A DNA stretch of 64,000 bases from Acidobacteriaceae bacterium. GTDB taxonomy: Bacteria > Acidobacteriota > Terriglobia > Terriglobales > Acidobacteriaceae. The stretch lies in assembly GCA_025350325.1 (NCBI GenBank), contig JANXYB010000076.1, positions 1-64,000 of the forward strand, written 5' to 3'. A program made the position numbers and the translations under genes. The notes beneath the pieces were generated by a model. It was not told the DNA's origin and searched no databases. It saw only the letters and a list, made by a program, of their open reading frames with translations. Below, piece after piece: positions 1-9,400 of the stretch (positions within the stretch are counted from its first letter, which is position 1; each line of letters opens with the position of its first letter).

Positions 1-29
1 CCTCCAAAAAATGGTCGCGATCACTAATT

Positions 30-218
30 CTACCCGGGGAGAACTGACACAATGCTGTCGACCTCAAACCTGCCCGGCAAACTGATTCCGAGAAGCGCGT
101 GCTTTGATTTGCCGGTGCCGTTGAGTACGCAGCCCATCACCGCGAACCGGGATGCCGACTGCAGAAGAACTTGTCGCGCGGGATAGCTTATTATGGCGAA
201 CTGTTCATTTACGATCAA
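30..218 (-). pseudogene. ispG (GcpE) C-terminal remnant
   Basis: The 62-codon minus-strand frame contains AVMGCVLNGTGKSKHALLG followed by ISLPGRFE. This resembles the C-terminal Fe-S cluster region of the MEP-pathway enzyme IspG, where the family normally reads roughly MGCVVNGPGES-K-A-IGISLPG. Only this short stretch is recognisable. The normal GPGE is altered to GTGK, the rest of the enzyme (over 350 residues) is absent, and the sequence before the motif does not resemble IspG. The frame stops soon after the motif. I infer a decayed duplicate or leftover; a functional ispG must lie elsewhere. The similarity is recalled, not searched. Confidence 0.5.
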
Positions 219-279
219 TCACCCCAAATGTACGACTGCTCAAACTTCCGCCACAGGTCTTCACGGGCTCGGTCAGGCC

Positions 280-309
280 GTTTTTCCTAGGCCGCTGTTT
301 TTCCTAGGC
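280..309. repeat. Short direct repeat GTTTTTCCTAGGC x2
   Basis: The 13-base sequence GTTTTTCCTAGGC occurs twice, starting at 280 and 297, upstream of the DUF2231-Rieske gene. Two same-facing copies 17 bases apart could be an operator for that gene, but nothing else supports this. Confidence 0.4.
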
Positions 310-479
310 GGGGAGTGCACAAAGAGCCCCTTTGCACGCTAGCGCTTGTGAAAAAGCTTCCGTTGTCCTGGATAGCAATCTTTCTGTCGCCTTGAATGCG
401 GTCTGCGATTCGTCCGAATGCATCACAAATCTGTGAGGCCGCAATATGCAGACGGCCAGCGTCGGAAGGAACATCAAAA

Positions 480-1367
480 ATGGCGACGAATCCTGAGATT
501 ACTGTTGAAGCTGGTCGCGGAAAGTCGGCGACGATCAATTTGGAGCCGCTCGAAGAAAGCCTGCAGAAGCTGATCCATCAGGCCTTTGCCAGCGGCGGCC
601 CGGCTGGACAGAAGCTTAAAAGCTTCTTGAACGGAACGTGGCTCGGTGAGCCGCTCCACGTCATTCTCACCGATATCCCTATTGGCGCATGGACCGTCGC
701 TCTGACGTGCGATGGCCTCGAAATATTGACTCAGCAGGGCGAGTTCGCAACGGCCGCCGACACAGCTATCGCAATTGGGCTCGCCGGTGCCGCTGGCGCG
801 GCCATCACCGGCATCACGGATTGGCAAGATGTCGACCCGCCGGCTCGCAGTATCGGCATAGTCCATGGCCTACTGAACGTCGGCGCCACAGCCCTGTTCG
901 CGATCTCTCTCGTGTATCGACGACGCAAGTCGCGGACCAATGGCCGCATTTTCGCCGCCCTGGGATACGCCGCAATGAGTGTGGCTGCGCATCTCGGCGG
1001 GAAGATGGTGTACGAACACCGCGTTGGGGTCGACCGCACCGATGGCCAGGCGCTTCCCGACAAATTCGTCCCTGTGCTGCCGGAGTCTGCGCTGCCTGAA
1101 TCCACCCCAACGCATGCCGAACATGACGGCGTGCCGATCCTTCTCGTCCGTAGCGGAGACAAGGTCTTCGCACTCGCTGCCACCTGCTCCCATTTTGGAG
1201 CGCCGCTCGCTGAAGGAAAGCTCGTCGGCGAAAGCATTGTGTGCCCGTGGCACGCTTCGCGATTCGCGCTCGCGGACGGCCGCGTGCTCGACGGTCCCGC
1301 CGTTCATCCGCAGCCATGCCTCGAAGTTCGCGTGCGGAACGGGCAAATAGAAGTTCGCAAGCCTTAG
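480..1367 (+). CDS. DUF2231 membrane protein fused to Rieske [2Fe-2S] domain
   Basis: About 295 residues. The first two thirds are a DUF2231-type membrane region, with a PLHVILTDIPIGAW motif and several hydrophobic segments. The C-terminal third is a Rieske ferredoxin domain with both ligand pairs visible, C-S-H in ATCSHFG and C-P-W-H, in the order expected for a 2Fe-2S cluster bound by two Cys and two His. The role is probably redox at the inner membrane; the partner is unknown. The ORF track opens earlier (396), but GGAAGGA lies just before the ATG at 480 and the extra N-terminus looks unlike protein, so 480 is preferred. It is monocistronic. Confidence 0.85.
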   Translation: MATNPEITVEAGRGKSATINLEPLEESLQKLIHQAFASGGPAGQKLKSFLNGTWLGEPLHVILTDIPIGAWTVALTCDGLEILTQQGEFATAADTAIAIGLAGAAGAAITGITDWQDVDPPARSIGIVHGLLNVGATALFAISLVYRRRKSRTNGRIFAALGYAAMSVAAHLGGKMVYEHRVGVDRTDGQALPDKFVPVLPESALPESTPTHAEHDGVPILLVRSGDKVFALAATCSHFGAPLAEGKLVGESIVCPWHASRFALADGRVLDGPAVHPQPCLEVRVRNGQIEVRKP

Positions 1368-1539
1368 CGTGGCCTGGCCAAAGAGGCGGGCAAAAGCAGC
1401 ATGGCTATCAGACGCAGGAGTGGAGAACAGTCTGGCCCAGTTGTAATGAGGCGTCAATAATTCACTTCAGAGCGCGTGACCACAGGGCCGAGGGGGTACT
1501 AGCCTGATAGAGGCGCTCCCCTCGAACTTGATTGCGGGA

Positions 1540-1746
1540 TCATTTCTCCTTTTTACCGATAGCCGGGTATTTCTTCTTCACCGCACGCTTAACCTTGGCT
1601 TTTTCTGCGGGTGTTCCTGATTGTGCAACCCGTGCCAACGCGTTCTTAGCGTGTGATTCATTTTCGATTGGATATTTCCGTTTGTCAGGCTCTGCGAAAG
1701 CGCTGGTGGGGAGCGCCTTTCGTGCGGCAGTTGACAGTTTCGCCAT
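1540..1746 (-). CDS. Small basic conserved protein (DUF6582-like)
   Basis: A 68-residue Lys/Ala-rich protein starting MAKLSTAARKALP and containing KRKYPIENESHAKNALARV, then a basic tail KAKVKRAVKKKYPAIGKK. I recall such proteins as common small conserved hypotheticals in soil bacteria, sometimes annotated DUF6582. No enzymatic motif is visible; nucleic-acid binding is possible from charge alone. The start at 1746 has GAGG six bases upstream, better than the track's 1758. Confidence 0.65.
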   Translation of the reverse strand: MAKLSTAARKALPTSAFAEPDKRKYPIENESHAKNALARVAQSGTPAEKAKVKRAVKKKYPAIGKKEK

Positions 1747-1758
1747 TTGTGACCTCAC

Positions 1759-2076
1759 TCATTTTTGGAATAGACGTTGCAATATGAGTCGGTGCCAAAT
1801 AAAACAGCATCAGCGCCTTTGTTTGCAACGTAAACTTTCGCAATTCTTAGGATGCCGAAAATAACCGCGCGAGTAGAGATTATTCATTGCAAAATTGTGT
1901 GTGCAACTAGTTCCCAGGATCCGGTAACGCTCAGTTCAATCACCACCATGGAGCCACAAAGTCATATTTAGTCCCCGGCGCTGTTGTTTCTGGAATCCAA
2001 ACAGCGATTGAGTCACTGACTTGCGATAAATTACATCTAATCCAATCAGAAAGTCGCTGTTGAGGTTTGCCAAGGT
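1759..2076. other. Intergenic, no gene seen
   Basis: AT-richer spacer between the small basic protein gene and the wall-signalling operon. It must hold the operon promoter, but I see only a weak candidate (TTGAGT, 17 bases, TTACAT) near 2008-2036. Nothing else is recognisable. Confidence 0.4.
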
Positions 2077-2931
2077 ATGACCGAGAGCGTTGCGAGCCAG
2101 ATTACGGGCGACGACATCATCTCTGAGCTGATCCGGAATGCCGATGCCGGGCGATTCAAGGTTCGCTATACCATTCTCGTGCCCTGCATCTTCAATGTGT
2201 ATTTGCATCCACGCGACTATGAACTTATCCAGCCCATCGCCGAGCTCATCCAAGAGGAAGCCGTGCGCGCTCTCAATGAGCACCTCTCGGACCTGAACAA
2301 ACCCCGCACTGCACATCCGCTCGTAAAGCGGCTCGGCTTGGCTGGCGAACCCCGTGCTGAGTACAAGATTCTGGAGAAGCAGTGGATAGTCCAGTTCCAT
2401 AGCGATCAAGAGGAGCGGCTCCGGCCTGGTGAGATCGAGATCTACTCGGAACTGGGCAGCGCTCGTCCCAAGGACTTCGGCGCAGGCGCTATGACCACAT
2501 TGATCACGCGACATCCTCCATCGGACACAGCAACCGTCGCCAGAAGTCGCGAGGGCGCTAACCACCCGGTCCTCGCAAGAGTGCGCTATCGCGATGCTGG
2601 AAAGGACAAGACTTTCGTGATGACCAGTGAAGAGATCATGATTGGGCGTGGTGGAAAAGCTGTCTGGGTAGATCTGAAGCTGGACGGCCCTCCCGATGTG
2701 TCCCGGGAACACTGCCGCATTCGCTGCGACCCGAAAACAGGAACCTTCTTCATCAAAGATCTCAGCCAATTCGGCACGACGGTGAACGGGATTTCCATGC
2801 CCAAGAGTGTCGAGCGGGTCGAAAGCGATGATAAGGTCGATCGTAACCGCGAGGTGCTTTTGCCGTCGCCTGCGAAGATCACGCTCGCCGATGTCTGCAC
2901 GTTGGAATTCGAGGCAGAGCCCTTAGAATGA
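2077..2931 (+). CDS. FHA-domain protein with FhaA-like N-terminal domain
   Basis: 284 residues, first gene of the wall-signalling operon. Residues about 1-130 resemble the DUF3662/FhaA N-terminal domain (basic/hydrophobic, YTILVPCIFNVYLHPRDY). Residues about 186-275 form an FHA phosphothreonine-binding domain with the expected landmarks: IGRGG at 189-193, the SREHCRI core and TTVNG. FHA proteins read Thr phosphorylation made by Ser/Thr kinases; such a kinase is encoded two genes downstream. The stop overlaps the next start as ATGA at 2928, implying translational coupling. By analogy with mycobacterial FhaA it probably binds the phosphorylated kinase or wall enzymes; that is inference. Confidence 0.85.
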   Translation: MTESVASQITGDDIISELIRNADAGRFKVRYTILVPCIFNVYLHPRDYELIQPIAELIQEEAVRALNEHLSDLNKPRTAHPLVKRLGLAGEPRAEYKILEKQWIVQFHSDQEERLRPGEIEIYSELGSARPKDFGAGAMTTLITRHPPSDTATVARSREGANHPVLARVRYRDAGKDKTFVMTSEEIMIGRGGKAVWVDLKLDGPPDVSREHCRIRCDPKTGTFFIKDLSQFGTTVNGISMPKSVERVESDDKVDRNREVLLPSPAKITLADVCTLEFEAEPLE

Positions 2932-3026
2932 CCTCCACTTTGTTCTGGCTCCGCATCCCGTTTCTTCTCGGATTCATCACCATCGTTCTTTTCCTGGTGT
3001 GGGCGTTCGTGCGCCGCAGAGACTAG
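2928..3026 (+). CDS. 32-aa single-span membrane microprotein
   Basis: Too short for the ORF track. An ATG overlapping the FHA gene's stop (ATGA) opens a 32-codon frame, MTSTLFWLRIPFLLGFITIV..., ending VRRRD. It has one hydrophobic span of about 20 residues followed by an RRR positive cluster, predicting an outside N-terminus and cytoplasmic C-terminus. The stop lies three bases before the phosphatase start. Tight packing between two signalling genes and an intact frame argue it is real. It may anchor or regulate the phosphatase or kinase, which is inference. I do not recognise a family. Confidence 0.7.
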   Translation: MTSTLFWLRIPFLLGFITIVLFLVWAFVRRRD

Positions 3027-3029
3027 ACC

Positions 3030-4592
3030 ATGTTTGCAACTTCGCAATTGCTGGTTGGCGGCCGTTCTGACGTAGGGCGCAAGCGAACCGAGAACGAAGA
3101 TCGCTTCTTCATCGATGCGCAACGTGGCATCTTTCTGGTTGTCGATGGGCTCGGCGGGCATGCAGCGGGCGAGCGAGCTGCGGAGATTGCGGTCGACATT
3201 ATCTGCACCCGGCTGTCGCGGCGCACTGGGGCAACCGACAAGCGCATCCAGGAAGCGTTCGCGCTTGCCAGCACGGAAATCTTCGACGCCGCCTCTCGCC
3301 ACCCCGAGTGGGCGGGAATGGCATGCGTCGCCACTGTCGCATTGATTGAAGAGGGTCAGGTTACGATCGGGCACGTAGGCGACTCGAGGCTCTATCTGCT
3401 CACCCCCGGAAAGATCGAGAAGATCACGCGCGACCACTCGCCGGTAGGTGAGTTAGAGGACTCGCAAAGGCTAAGCGAGGACGACGCCATGCACCATCCG
3501 CGGCGCAACGAGGTGTACAGAGATCTCGGGAGTACGCCTCACACGCCCACCGATACGGAGTTTGTTGACATTCATTCCTTCGCTCTTCCATCCTCGGCGG
3601 CGCTCCTGCTCTGTTCCGACGGCCTTACAGATCAGGTGACAGCTTCTGACATCCGACACATCATCGAGCACCATGCAGGAGATCCAGAATTGGCCGCCCG
3701 CGCACTCGTCGACGCTGCGAATGAAGCGGGGGGTAAGGACAACGTCACGGTGGTATTGGTCGAGACAAAGGACTACGCGGGTGTATCTGCTGCGAAACCC
3801 GGTCAGGGTTCGGCTAATCACCCTTCTCGGTGGCTCTGGTTCCTTCTCGGCCTTCTCATGGCATCTGCCCTGTTCGTGGCAGCGCGGCCGTACTGGGAGG
3901 ACTCTACATCTGGATTTAAGCTTCGCTTTGGGTTGGTGAGCGCACCTCGGACCTGGACAGTCGGTCCAAATGGCATCCCCACAATCGGAGCGGCCCTGGA
4001 AGGAGCGCGACCGGGAGACACTATTGCAGTAAGCCCTGGGGACTATCACGAAGATCTACATCTGCGCAGCGGCATTTCTGTCGTAAGCACCGCGCTGCAC
4101 GGCGCCCGGATCCTTTCGCCCGATGTGGCGGTGTTCGCTGACAACATTCATAACACGCGTTTCGTTGGTTTTGACATTCCCGGTCCTGGCCGAGTGGGCA
4201 TTCGCATCGCAGACTCCGATCTACAAGTCACGGACCTGCGAGTGAGTGGTATGCAGAACGTCGGCATCGAGATCACCGGCAGGGGTGAGTCTGTAATCCA
4301 GGCCTCCGAGCTTGCGGACAATCCCGGCGTGGGGGTTTCGGTCCGCGCAAACGCTCGCCCCCGCCTTGACCACAACCTCATCCGGCACAACGGACATGGC
4401 GCAGCGATGCTGCCCGGAATTCTTGTCGAAGGTTCAGCCGCCCCGACCCTCTTTGGGAACATCATTGAAGAGAGCGGAGCCGAGCAGATATGGGTCTCGC
4501 CGTCTTTTCATGTAGGCAGTCTGTTGACTGACAATGTGGTGGGCCCCGACCGGCACGCTAAGAACAATCAGCTCAGGGTAAAAGCTAAATGA
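3030..4592 (+). CDS. PP2C-family Ser/Thr phosphatase with membrane span and beta-helix ectodomain
   Basis: 520 residues. Residues about 1-250 are a complete PP2C (PPM) metal-dependent phosphatase: RTENEDRFF, VDGLGGHAAGE, GHVGDSRLYLL, LLLCSDGLTD and GGKDNVTVVLVE supply the metal-binding Asp/Gly set. A transmembrane helix follows at about 266-289 (WLWFLLGLLMASALFVAAR). Residues about 310-515 are outside and read as a right-handed parallel beta-helix (PbH1/NosD-like), with short repeated units such as GIRIADSDLQVTDLRVSG. It should dephosphorylate proteins modified by the adjacent kinase, like PstP/PrpC. The beta-helix ectodomain is unusual and suggests sensing or binding of an envelope polymer. 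Its end overlaps the kinase start (ATGA). Confidence 0.9.
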   Translation: MFATSQLLVGGRSDVGRKRTENEDRFFIDAQRGIFLVVDGLGGHAAGERAAEIAVDIICTRLSRRTGATDKRIQEAFALASTEIFDAASRHPEWAGMACVATVALIEEGQVTIGHVGDSRLYLLTPGKIEKITRDHSPVGELEDSQRLSEDDAMHHPRRNEVYRDLGSTPHTPTDTEFVDIHSFALPSSAALLLCSDGLTDQVTASDIRHIIEHHAGDPELAARALVDAANEAGGKDNVTVVLVETKDYAGVSAAKPGQGSANHPSRWLWFLLGLLMASALFVAARPYWEDSTSGFKLRFGLVSAPRTWTVGPNGIPTIGAALEGARPGDTIAVSPGDYHEDLHLRSGISVVSTALHGARILSPDVAVFADNIHNTRFVGFDIPGPGRVGIRIADSDLQVTDLRVSGMQNVGIEITGRGESVIQASELADNPGVGVSVRANARPRLDHNLIRHNGHGAAMLPGILVEGSAAPTLFGNIIEESGAEQIWVSPSFHVGSLLTDNVVGPDRHAKNNQLRVKAK

Positions 4593-6448
4593 GCCAGGAG
4601 ACCGCAGGCCGCTTCATCCTTCACCGCAAACTGCCGGCAGGCGGTATGGGCCGCGTCTTTGAGGCTGAGGATCCGGTTGGGCCGCGCCGCGTCGCGTTAA
4701 AACTAATCGATCTGGGGACCGACCCCGACAGCCTTCAGATCGTAAGTGCAGAGCGGCTTGGGGCCAAGTTGCAAACGCAACTCTGCGCGATCGACAAGCG
4801 TGTCACCGCGATATATGAGTCCGGCGAGATGCCGCGCTACTTCTACATCGTGATGGAGTACGTCGATGGGCACGACCTGTCGGAGCTCTATTCCGGCAAA
4901 GGTCTCGAACCAATGCTGGCCGCGCACATCGCGCAGGACATTCTTGAAGTCTTGGATCACGCCCATAACTTTTCGACTACTCTGGACGGCCGCTCCATCC
5001 TGGGTATTGTTCATGGTGACCTGAAGCCGCGCAACATCCGTCTCACTCCGACCGGCGAGGTTAAGGTACTCGATTTCGGCATCGCCAAGGCGCTCTCGTT
5101 GACACGCAACTTCACGCAGAACCTTTTTGGCAGCGTGCAATATTCCTCCCCGCAGCGGCTCCTCACGGGAGAGGTCGACGCTGGCGCGGATCTCTGGGCT
5201 GTGGGCGTCATGCTGTATGAAATGCTGGCGGGTCTTCCGTACTTCCAAGCCGAGAACGGATCGAAGCTCGAGCACATGATCCGCAACTATGACCGCGTGT
5301 CGCCTTTGCCGGAAGCGTTGCCACCGAGCCTCCGTAACATTCTCGAAAGAGCTCTCCATCCTGATGTGCGGGTACGCTACCAAACCGCTGCAGAATTTGC
5401 CAAAGACCTTCAAGCATTTCGAAATGGCATTGCGGTTGCGGGCCCGGCAGATGTTGAAGCCACACGCCGAGTGCCGCTCACCGACGACGCTACCAAACGC
5501 ACGTCTCGACCGGAGCCCGGCCCACCTGCGCCGGTAGACGCGACACGAAGAACCGTCCCTCCGCAATGGAGGCCCGTACAAGCCCACCAAGTGCCCAGCC
5601 GCAGGCCGAGCTTGGTACGCACGATGCTGCGCACCATCGCCGCGTTCTTGCTCGCGGTCACGTTCTTTGTTGTCTATCTGATGGTGAATGAGTACCTGGT
5701 GTGGGGCAGCGCTCACCAACTGGCACGGGACTTGTCCAGCGAAAAGCAGCAGAATCTCGATGCCGCCTGGCGTCAATACCAAGGCCTCGCGTCGCGCTCC
5801 CATTTTCCGATCAGCCTGTGGGCGGCTCGATCCGAGTTGCAGAAACACCTCGTCTCGGATGCCGACAGCACCATCGTGAAGTTCCGCGCGCCGGACGCTC
5901 CGCCTGTGTCAGAGACTGACTGGATTCACGCCCGTGACGATCTGTCCCGTGCGATCGATCTCGCCCCCGGCGACAAGACACTCCATGGCAAAATCCGTCT
6001 GGTCGATGGCCATCTGGCTCGTCTGCGCGGCACCGCCGAAAAAGATCCTCGGCTGCTGGAGAATGCACGCCAGGACTTTCAGGCAGCAGCCCTCTCCATG
6101 AAAAAATCGCCCGACCCATGGCTCGGCTTAGCTCCTCTGTACATCTACTCTCTGCACGACTTGGCGCATGGCGAAGCAGCGATTCGACAGGCAAGCCATC
6201 TCGGTCACCCGGCCGGTAAGCGCGAAACAGCGGAACTCGCAGATGGTTACCGCGACCGGGCTGAGCGCAACATCGCATTAGGAGATCAGGCGACCACGAC
6301 AAAGCAGGCAAGTCACTATTATCGGATGGCAGCTCCCGACCTTGGACGTGCGCGCCGCCTCTATGAGAGCATCCTGCCGTGGGACGGCGCATCCGCAAGC
6401 CTTAAACAGGTGGTTGATTCGATTGACCGCATCTCAACCATGAAATAG
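4589..6448 (+). CDS. Membrane Ser/Thr protein kinase (PknB-like)
   Basis: 619 residues. Kinase domain at about 8-275: glycine loop LPAGGMGRVFEAED, catalytic VALK (K38), catalytic loop HGDLKPRN (D144, N149), DFG at 162-164, then GSVQYSSPQRL and ADLWAVGVMLYEML. The usual HRD arginine is Gly (HGD), a non-RD variant. A Thr/Pro-rich linker leads to one transmembrane helix near 345-370, then an extracytoplasmic region of about 245 residues with helical, TPR-like character and no PASTA repeats. It likely senses the envelope and phosphorylates Thr residues read by the two FHA proteins. It overlaps the phosphatase gene by four bases; the SEDS-PBP gene follows after 14. Confidence 0.92.
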   Translation: MSQETAGRFILHRKLPAGGMGRVFEAEDPVGPRRVALKLIDLGTDPDSLQIVSAERLGAKLQTQLCAIDKRVTAIYESGEMPRYFYIVMEYVDGHDLSELYSGKGLEPMLAAHIAQDILEVLDHAHNFSTTLDGRSILGIVHGDLKPRNIRLTPTGEVKVLDFGIAKALSLTRNFTQNLFGSVQYSSPQRLLTGEVDAGADLWAVGVMLYEMLAGLPYFQAENGSKLEHMIRNYDRVSPLPEALPPSLRNILERALHPDVRVRYQTAAEFAKDLQAFRNGIAVAGPADVEATRRVPLTDDATKRTSRPEPGPPAPVDATRRTVPPQWRPVQAHQVPSRRPSLVRTMLRTIAAFLLAVTFFVVYLMVNEYLVWGSAHQLARDLSSEKQQNLDAAWRQYQGLASRSHFPISLWAARSELQKHLVSDADSTIVKFRAPDAPPVSETDWIHARDDLSRAIDLAPGDKTLHGKIRLVDGHLARLRGTAEKDPRLLENARQDFQAAALSMKKSPDPWLGLAPLYIYSLHDLAHGEAAIRQASHLGHPAGKRETAELADGYRDRAERNIALGDQATTTKQASHYYRMAAPDLGRARRLYESILPWDGASASLKQVVDSIDRISTMK

Positions 6449-6462
6449 GAGAAGGGGAACGA

Positions 6463-9400
6463 ATGGCGGTAACTCGCAGCACATCGGTCGAGCGGGCCGA
6501 TAAACCTCGCCCCCCCATAGATGCGCGCGCCCGGGCGCTGGAACGCATTCTCTTACTGCTGACCTCGGTCCTGATCGTTGCTGCGGTGAGCCTCACAGCG
6601 GCAGCGAAAATGGCTCGGATCGGTGGCTCGGATAGCGCGCGCCTCAACCTCTCCACCCTGGACAGACGCGAACAACTCCTTCCCTTCTTGCAATGGATTG
6701 CTTCTCCTGCCGAGCGCCAGTACATCGCCGGCGAGATATTCGAGCATGTCCGCAACGGCAAGGGGTCGGTGTCGCACATTGGAGAGCTCGGCCAAATCCG
6801 CGTCCCCATCAAGGATGTGCTGCGGACGCATGGACTCACCGGATTGCAGGCACGTGCCCATGAGGTGCAATCAGCGCGCCCCGGGGCGGAGTCCATCCTG
6901 CTTCTCGACTCGAGGGATGTGGCGCGGCTGAAGCCATCCTTCGTTGTGCGGGACACGTCCCAGTTTCGCAAGCAGCTCATCTTGTGGACTTTTCTTTTCT
7001 TCTGCTCATTCGCGGCCGTGCATATCTTTTGGTCGTTCCGCGGAGTCGGCGGCCCGCAATACGTGCTGCCGTCCGTTCTGCTGCTGAGTGGCGTCGGATT
7101 GACGCTGATGATCACCCTGCGTGACCCGGTGCGAGATACGCTTGCCTTTTCAAGCTTTGCCCAAGGCGTGGCCGGTGGCTGTATCGTGTTGGCTCTTGCC
7201 AGTGCGTTGGACTATCGCCGCATCAGCGGAAAGCTAAGCTACGTTTTTTTGATCGCTAGCTTTCTGCTCTCGGCCGCACTCATCCTCTTCGGTTCCGGGC
7301 CCACCGGCAGTGATGCAAAAGTAAATCTCCTCGGATTTCAACCTGCCGAAGTAATCCGCGTTTTAATCGTTTTCTTTCTGGCCGGATACTTCGCCGAGCG
7401 ATGGGAATTCCTTCGCACATTGCGCGAACAACGCAAAGAACTCAAGAACATCTCGCGTTGGGTGGATGTGCCCAGGCTCGAGTATTTGCTGCCTGTGCTT
7501 GGCGGCGTGGTCGTCTCACTCGCCTTCTTCTTTCTGCAGCGGGACCTTGGACCGGCGCTGCTCATTGCCTGCCTGTTTCTCGCTATGTACGCAGTTGCCC
7601 GCGACCGGTATCCGCTTGCGCTCATGGGCCTCGTAGTGATCCTCTCCGGTTTTGCGTCGGGCTACTACCTCGGTTTTCCCAAGAACGTGGCTGGCCGGGT
7701 CTCGATGTGGCTGTCACCATGGGACAACTCTGTTCGCGGCGGCGAACAAGTGGCCCATTCCCTCTGGGCGTTCGCCACGGGGGGAGCGTTCGGCACGGGT
7801 CTTGGCCTAGGCGATCCCCAGTGGATGCCCGCAGCTCATACCGATCTCATCCTCGCTGCGCTTGGCGAAGAATGGGGATTTCTGGGCGTGCTCGCTGTGC
7901 TTGCACTCTATGCTGGCCTCGTTTGGTTCGGCATGCGCGTCGCGCTGCATGCACGTTCCGATTACAACTTTTTTCTCGCGCTTGGGCTCACCCTGGCTTT
8001 TGCTCTCCAAATCGTACTCATTGCGGGCGGCGTGCTCGCTTTAATCCCCCTCTCAGGGGTTGTGGTTCCCTTCCTCAGTTACGGCAAAACCGGTCTCATC
8101 ACCAACTTCGCGATCATCGGAATTCTATTCTCCCTGAGCAGGGATGTTTCCCATGCGCGGGATACGACCGAGCCGTTTCGCGTCAGCATGCGGGGCATCT
8201 CCTACGTGATCGCCGGGCTCGGCGTCTGCCTGTTGCTCAAGGCGTTTTACATCCAGGTAATCCGTCCCGACGCCACTGCTGGGGCCGGTGCGCTCGCGGT
8301 GCAGGCAGATGGAGAGCGCCGCTATGAATACAATCCTCGTCTCCTCGCGATTGCGCACTCTATCCCCCGCGGCACCATCTACGACCGCAACGGACTCCCG
8401 CTCGCGACCAGCAACTGGGAAGAGATTGCGCAAAACCGCGACCGCTATGTCGCCATGGGCCTGACCGTGGGTCAACAGCCCACCCCGGGGGAGGCGCGCC
8501 ACTATCCGCTAGGGCCAGCGGCATTCCATCTTCTTGGAGATCTGCGGACGCGCGTCAATTGGTCCGCACACAATAGTTCCTACGCAGAGCGTGATTTCAT
8601 GCTCACACTGCAGGGCTACGACGACCGCGCCAGCGTTGTAGAAGTGGTCGACCCGCGTACCAAAACTTCGCAGCATATCCTGCGATTCGATTACCGCGAA
8701 CTGCTGCCCCTGCTGCGCCATCGCTGGCAACCCAATCATCCTGACGTTAAGAAGATCCTTGAGCGCGATCGCAATCTGCACATGTCCATCGACGCTCGCC
8801 TGCAGTTGAAGACAGCGGACCTGCTAGCGCACCAACTTCAAAAAGTTGGTCGTACCAAAGGCGCGGTCGTAGTGCTCGATCCTGAGAACGGAGACTTGCT
8901 CGCATCCGTAAGTTATCCGCTGCCAGACCAGTCCCTCTCCAATCCGGCGTCGGATCAGGATGCCGCCTTGCTTGATCGTGCGCGCTATGGACTGTATCCC
9001 CCCGGCTCGTCTTTCAAGATCGTGACGGCCATCGCGGCTCTCCGCAAAGACCCCGCCAACGCTAATCAGGTCTATGAGTGCAAGCGCCTTCCAGACGGCC
9101 GCACGGGCAACTACATACAAGGATGGTCGCGCCCTATCCATGACGACGTCAAAGACACTGCGCCGCACGGAACCATTTCAATGGGCGCGGCCCTGGCCGT
9201 CTCGTGCAACGCATATTTCGCGCAACTGGGCACGTACAAGGTCGGCCCGGAAGCACTGCTCGATACTGCCACTCGGCTCGGCATCTCCGTAGCGAATCCG
9301 TCGAACGTGAAAACTCTGCGTGCAGAGATGCCGCAGACGTCCTACGGCCAGGGTCAAGTGGTGGCCACTCCCTTCCAAATGGCGCGCGTGGCAGCCACGA

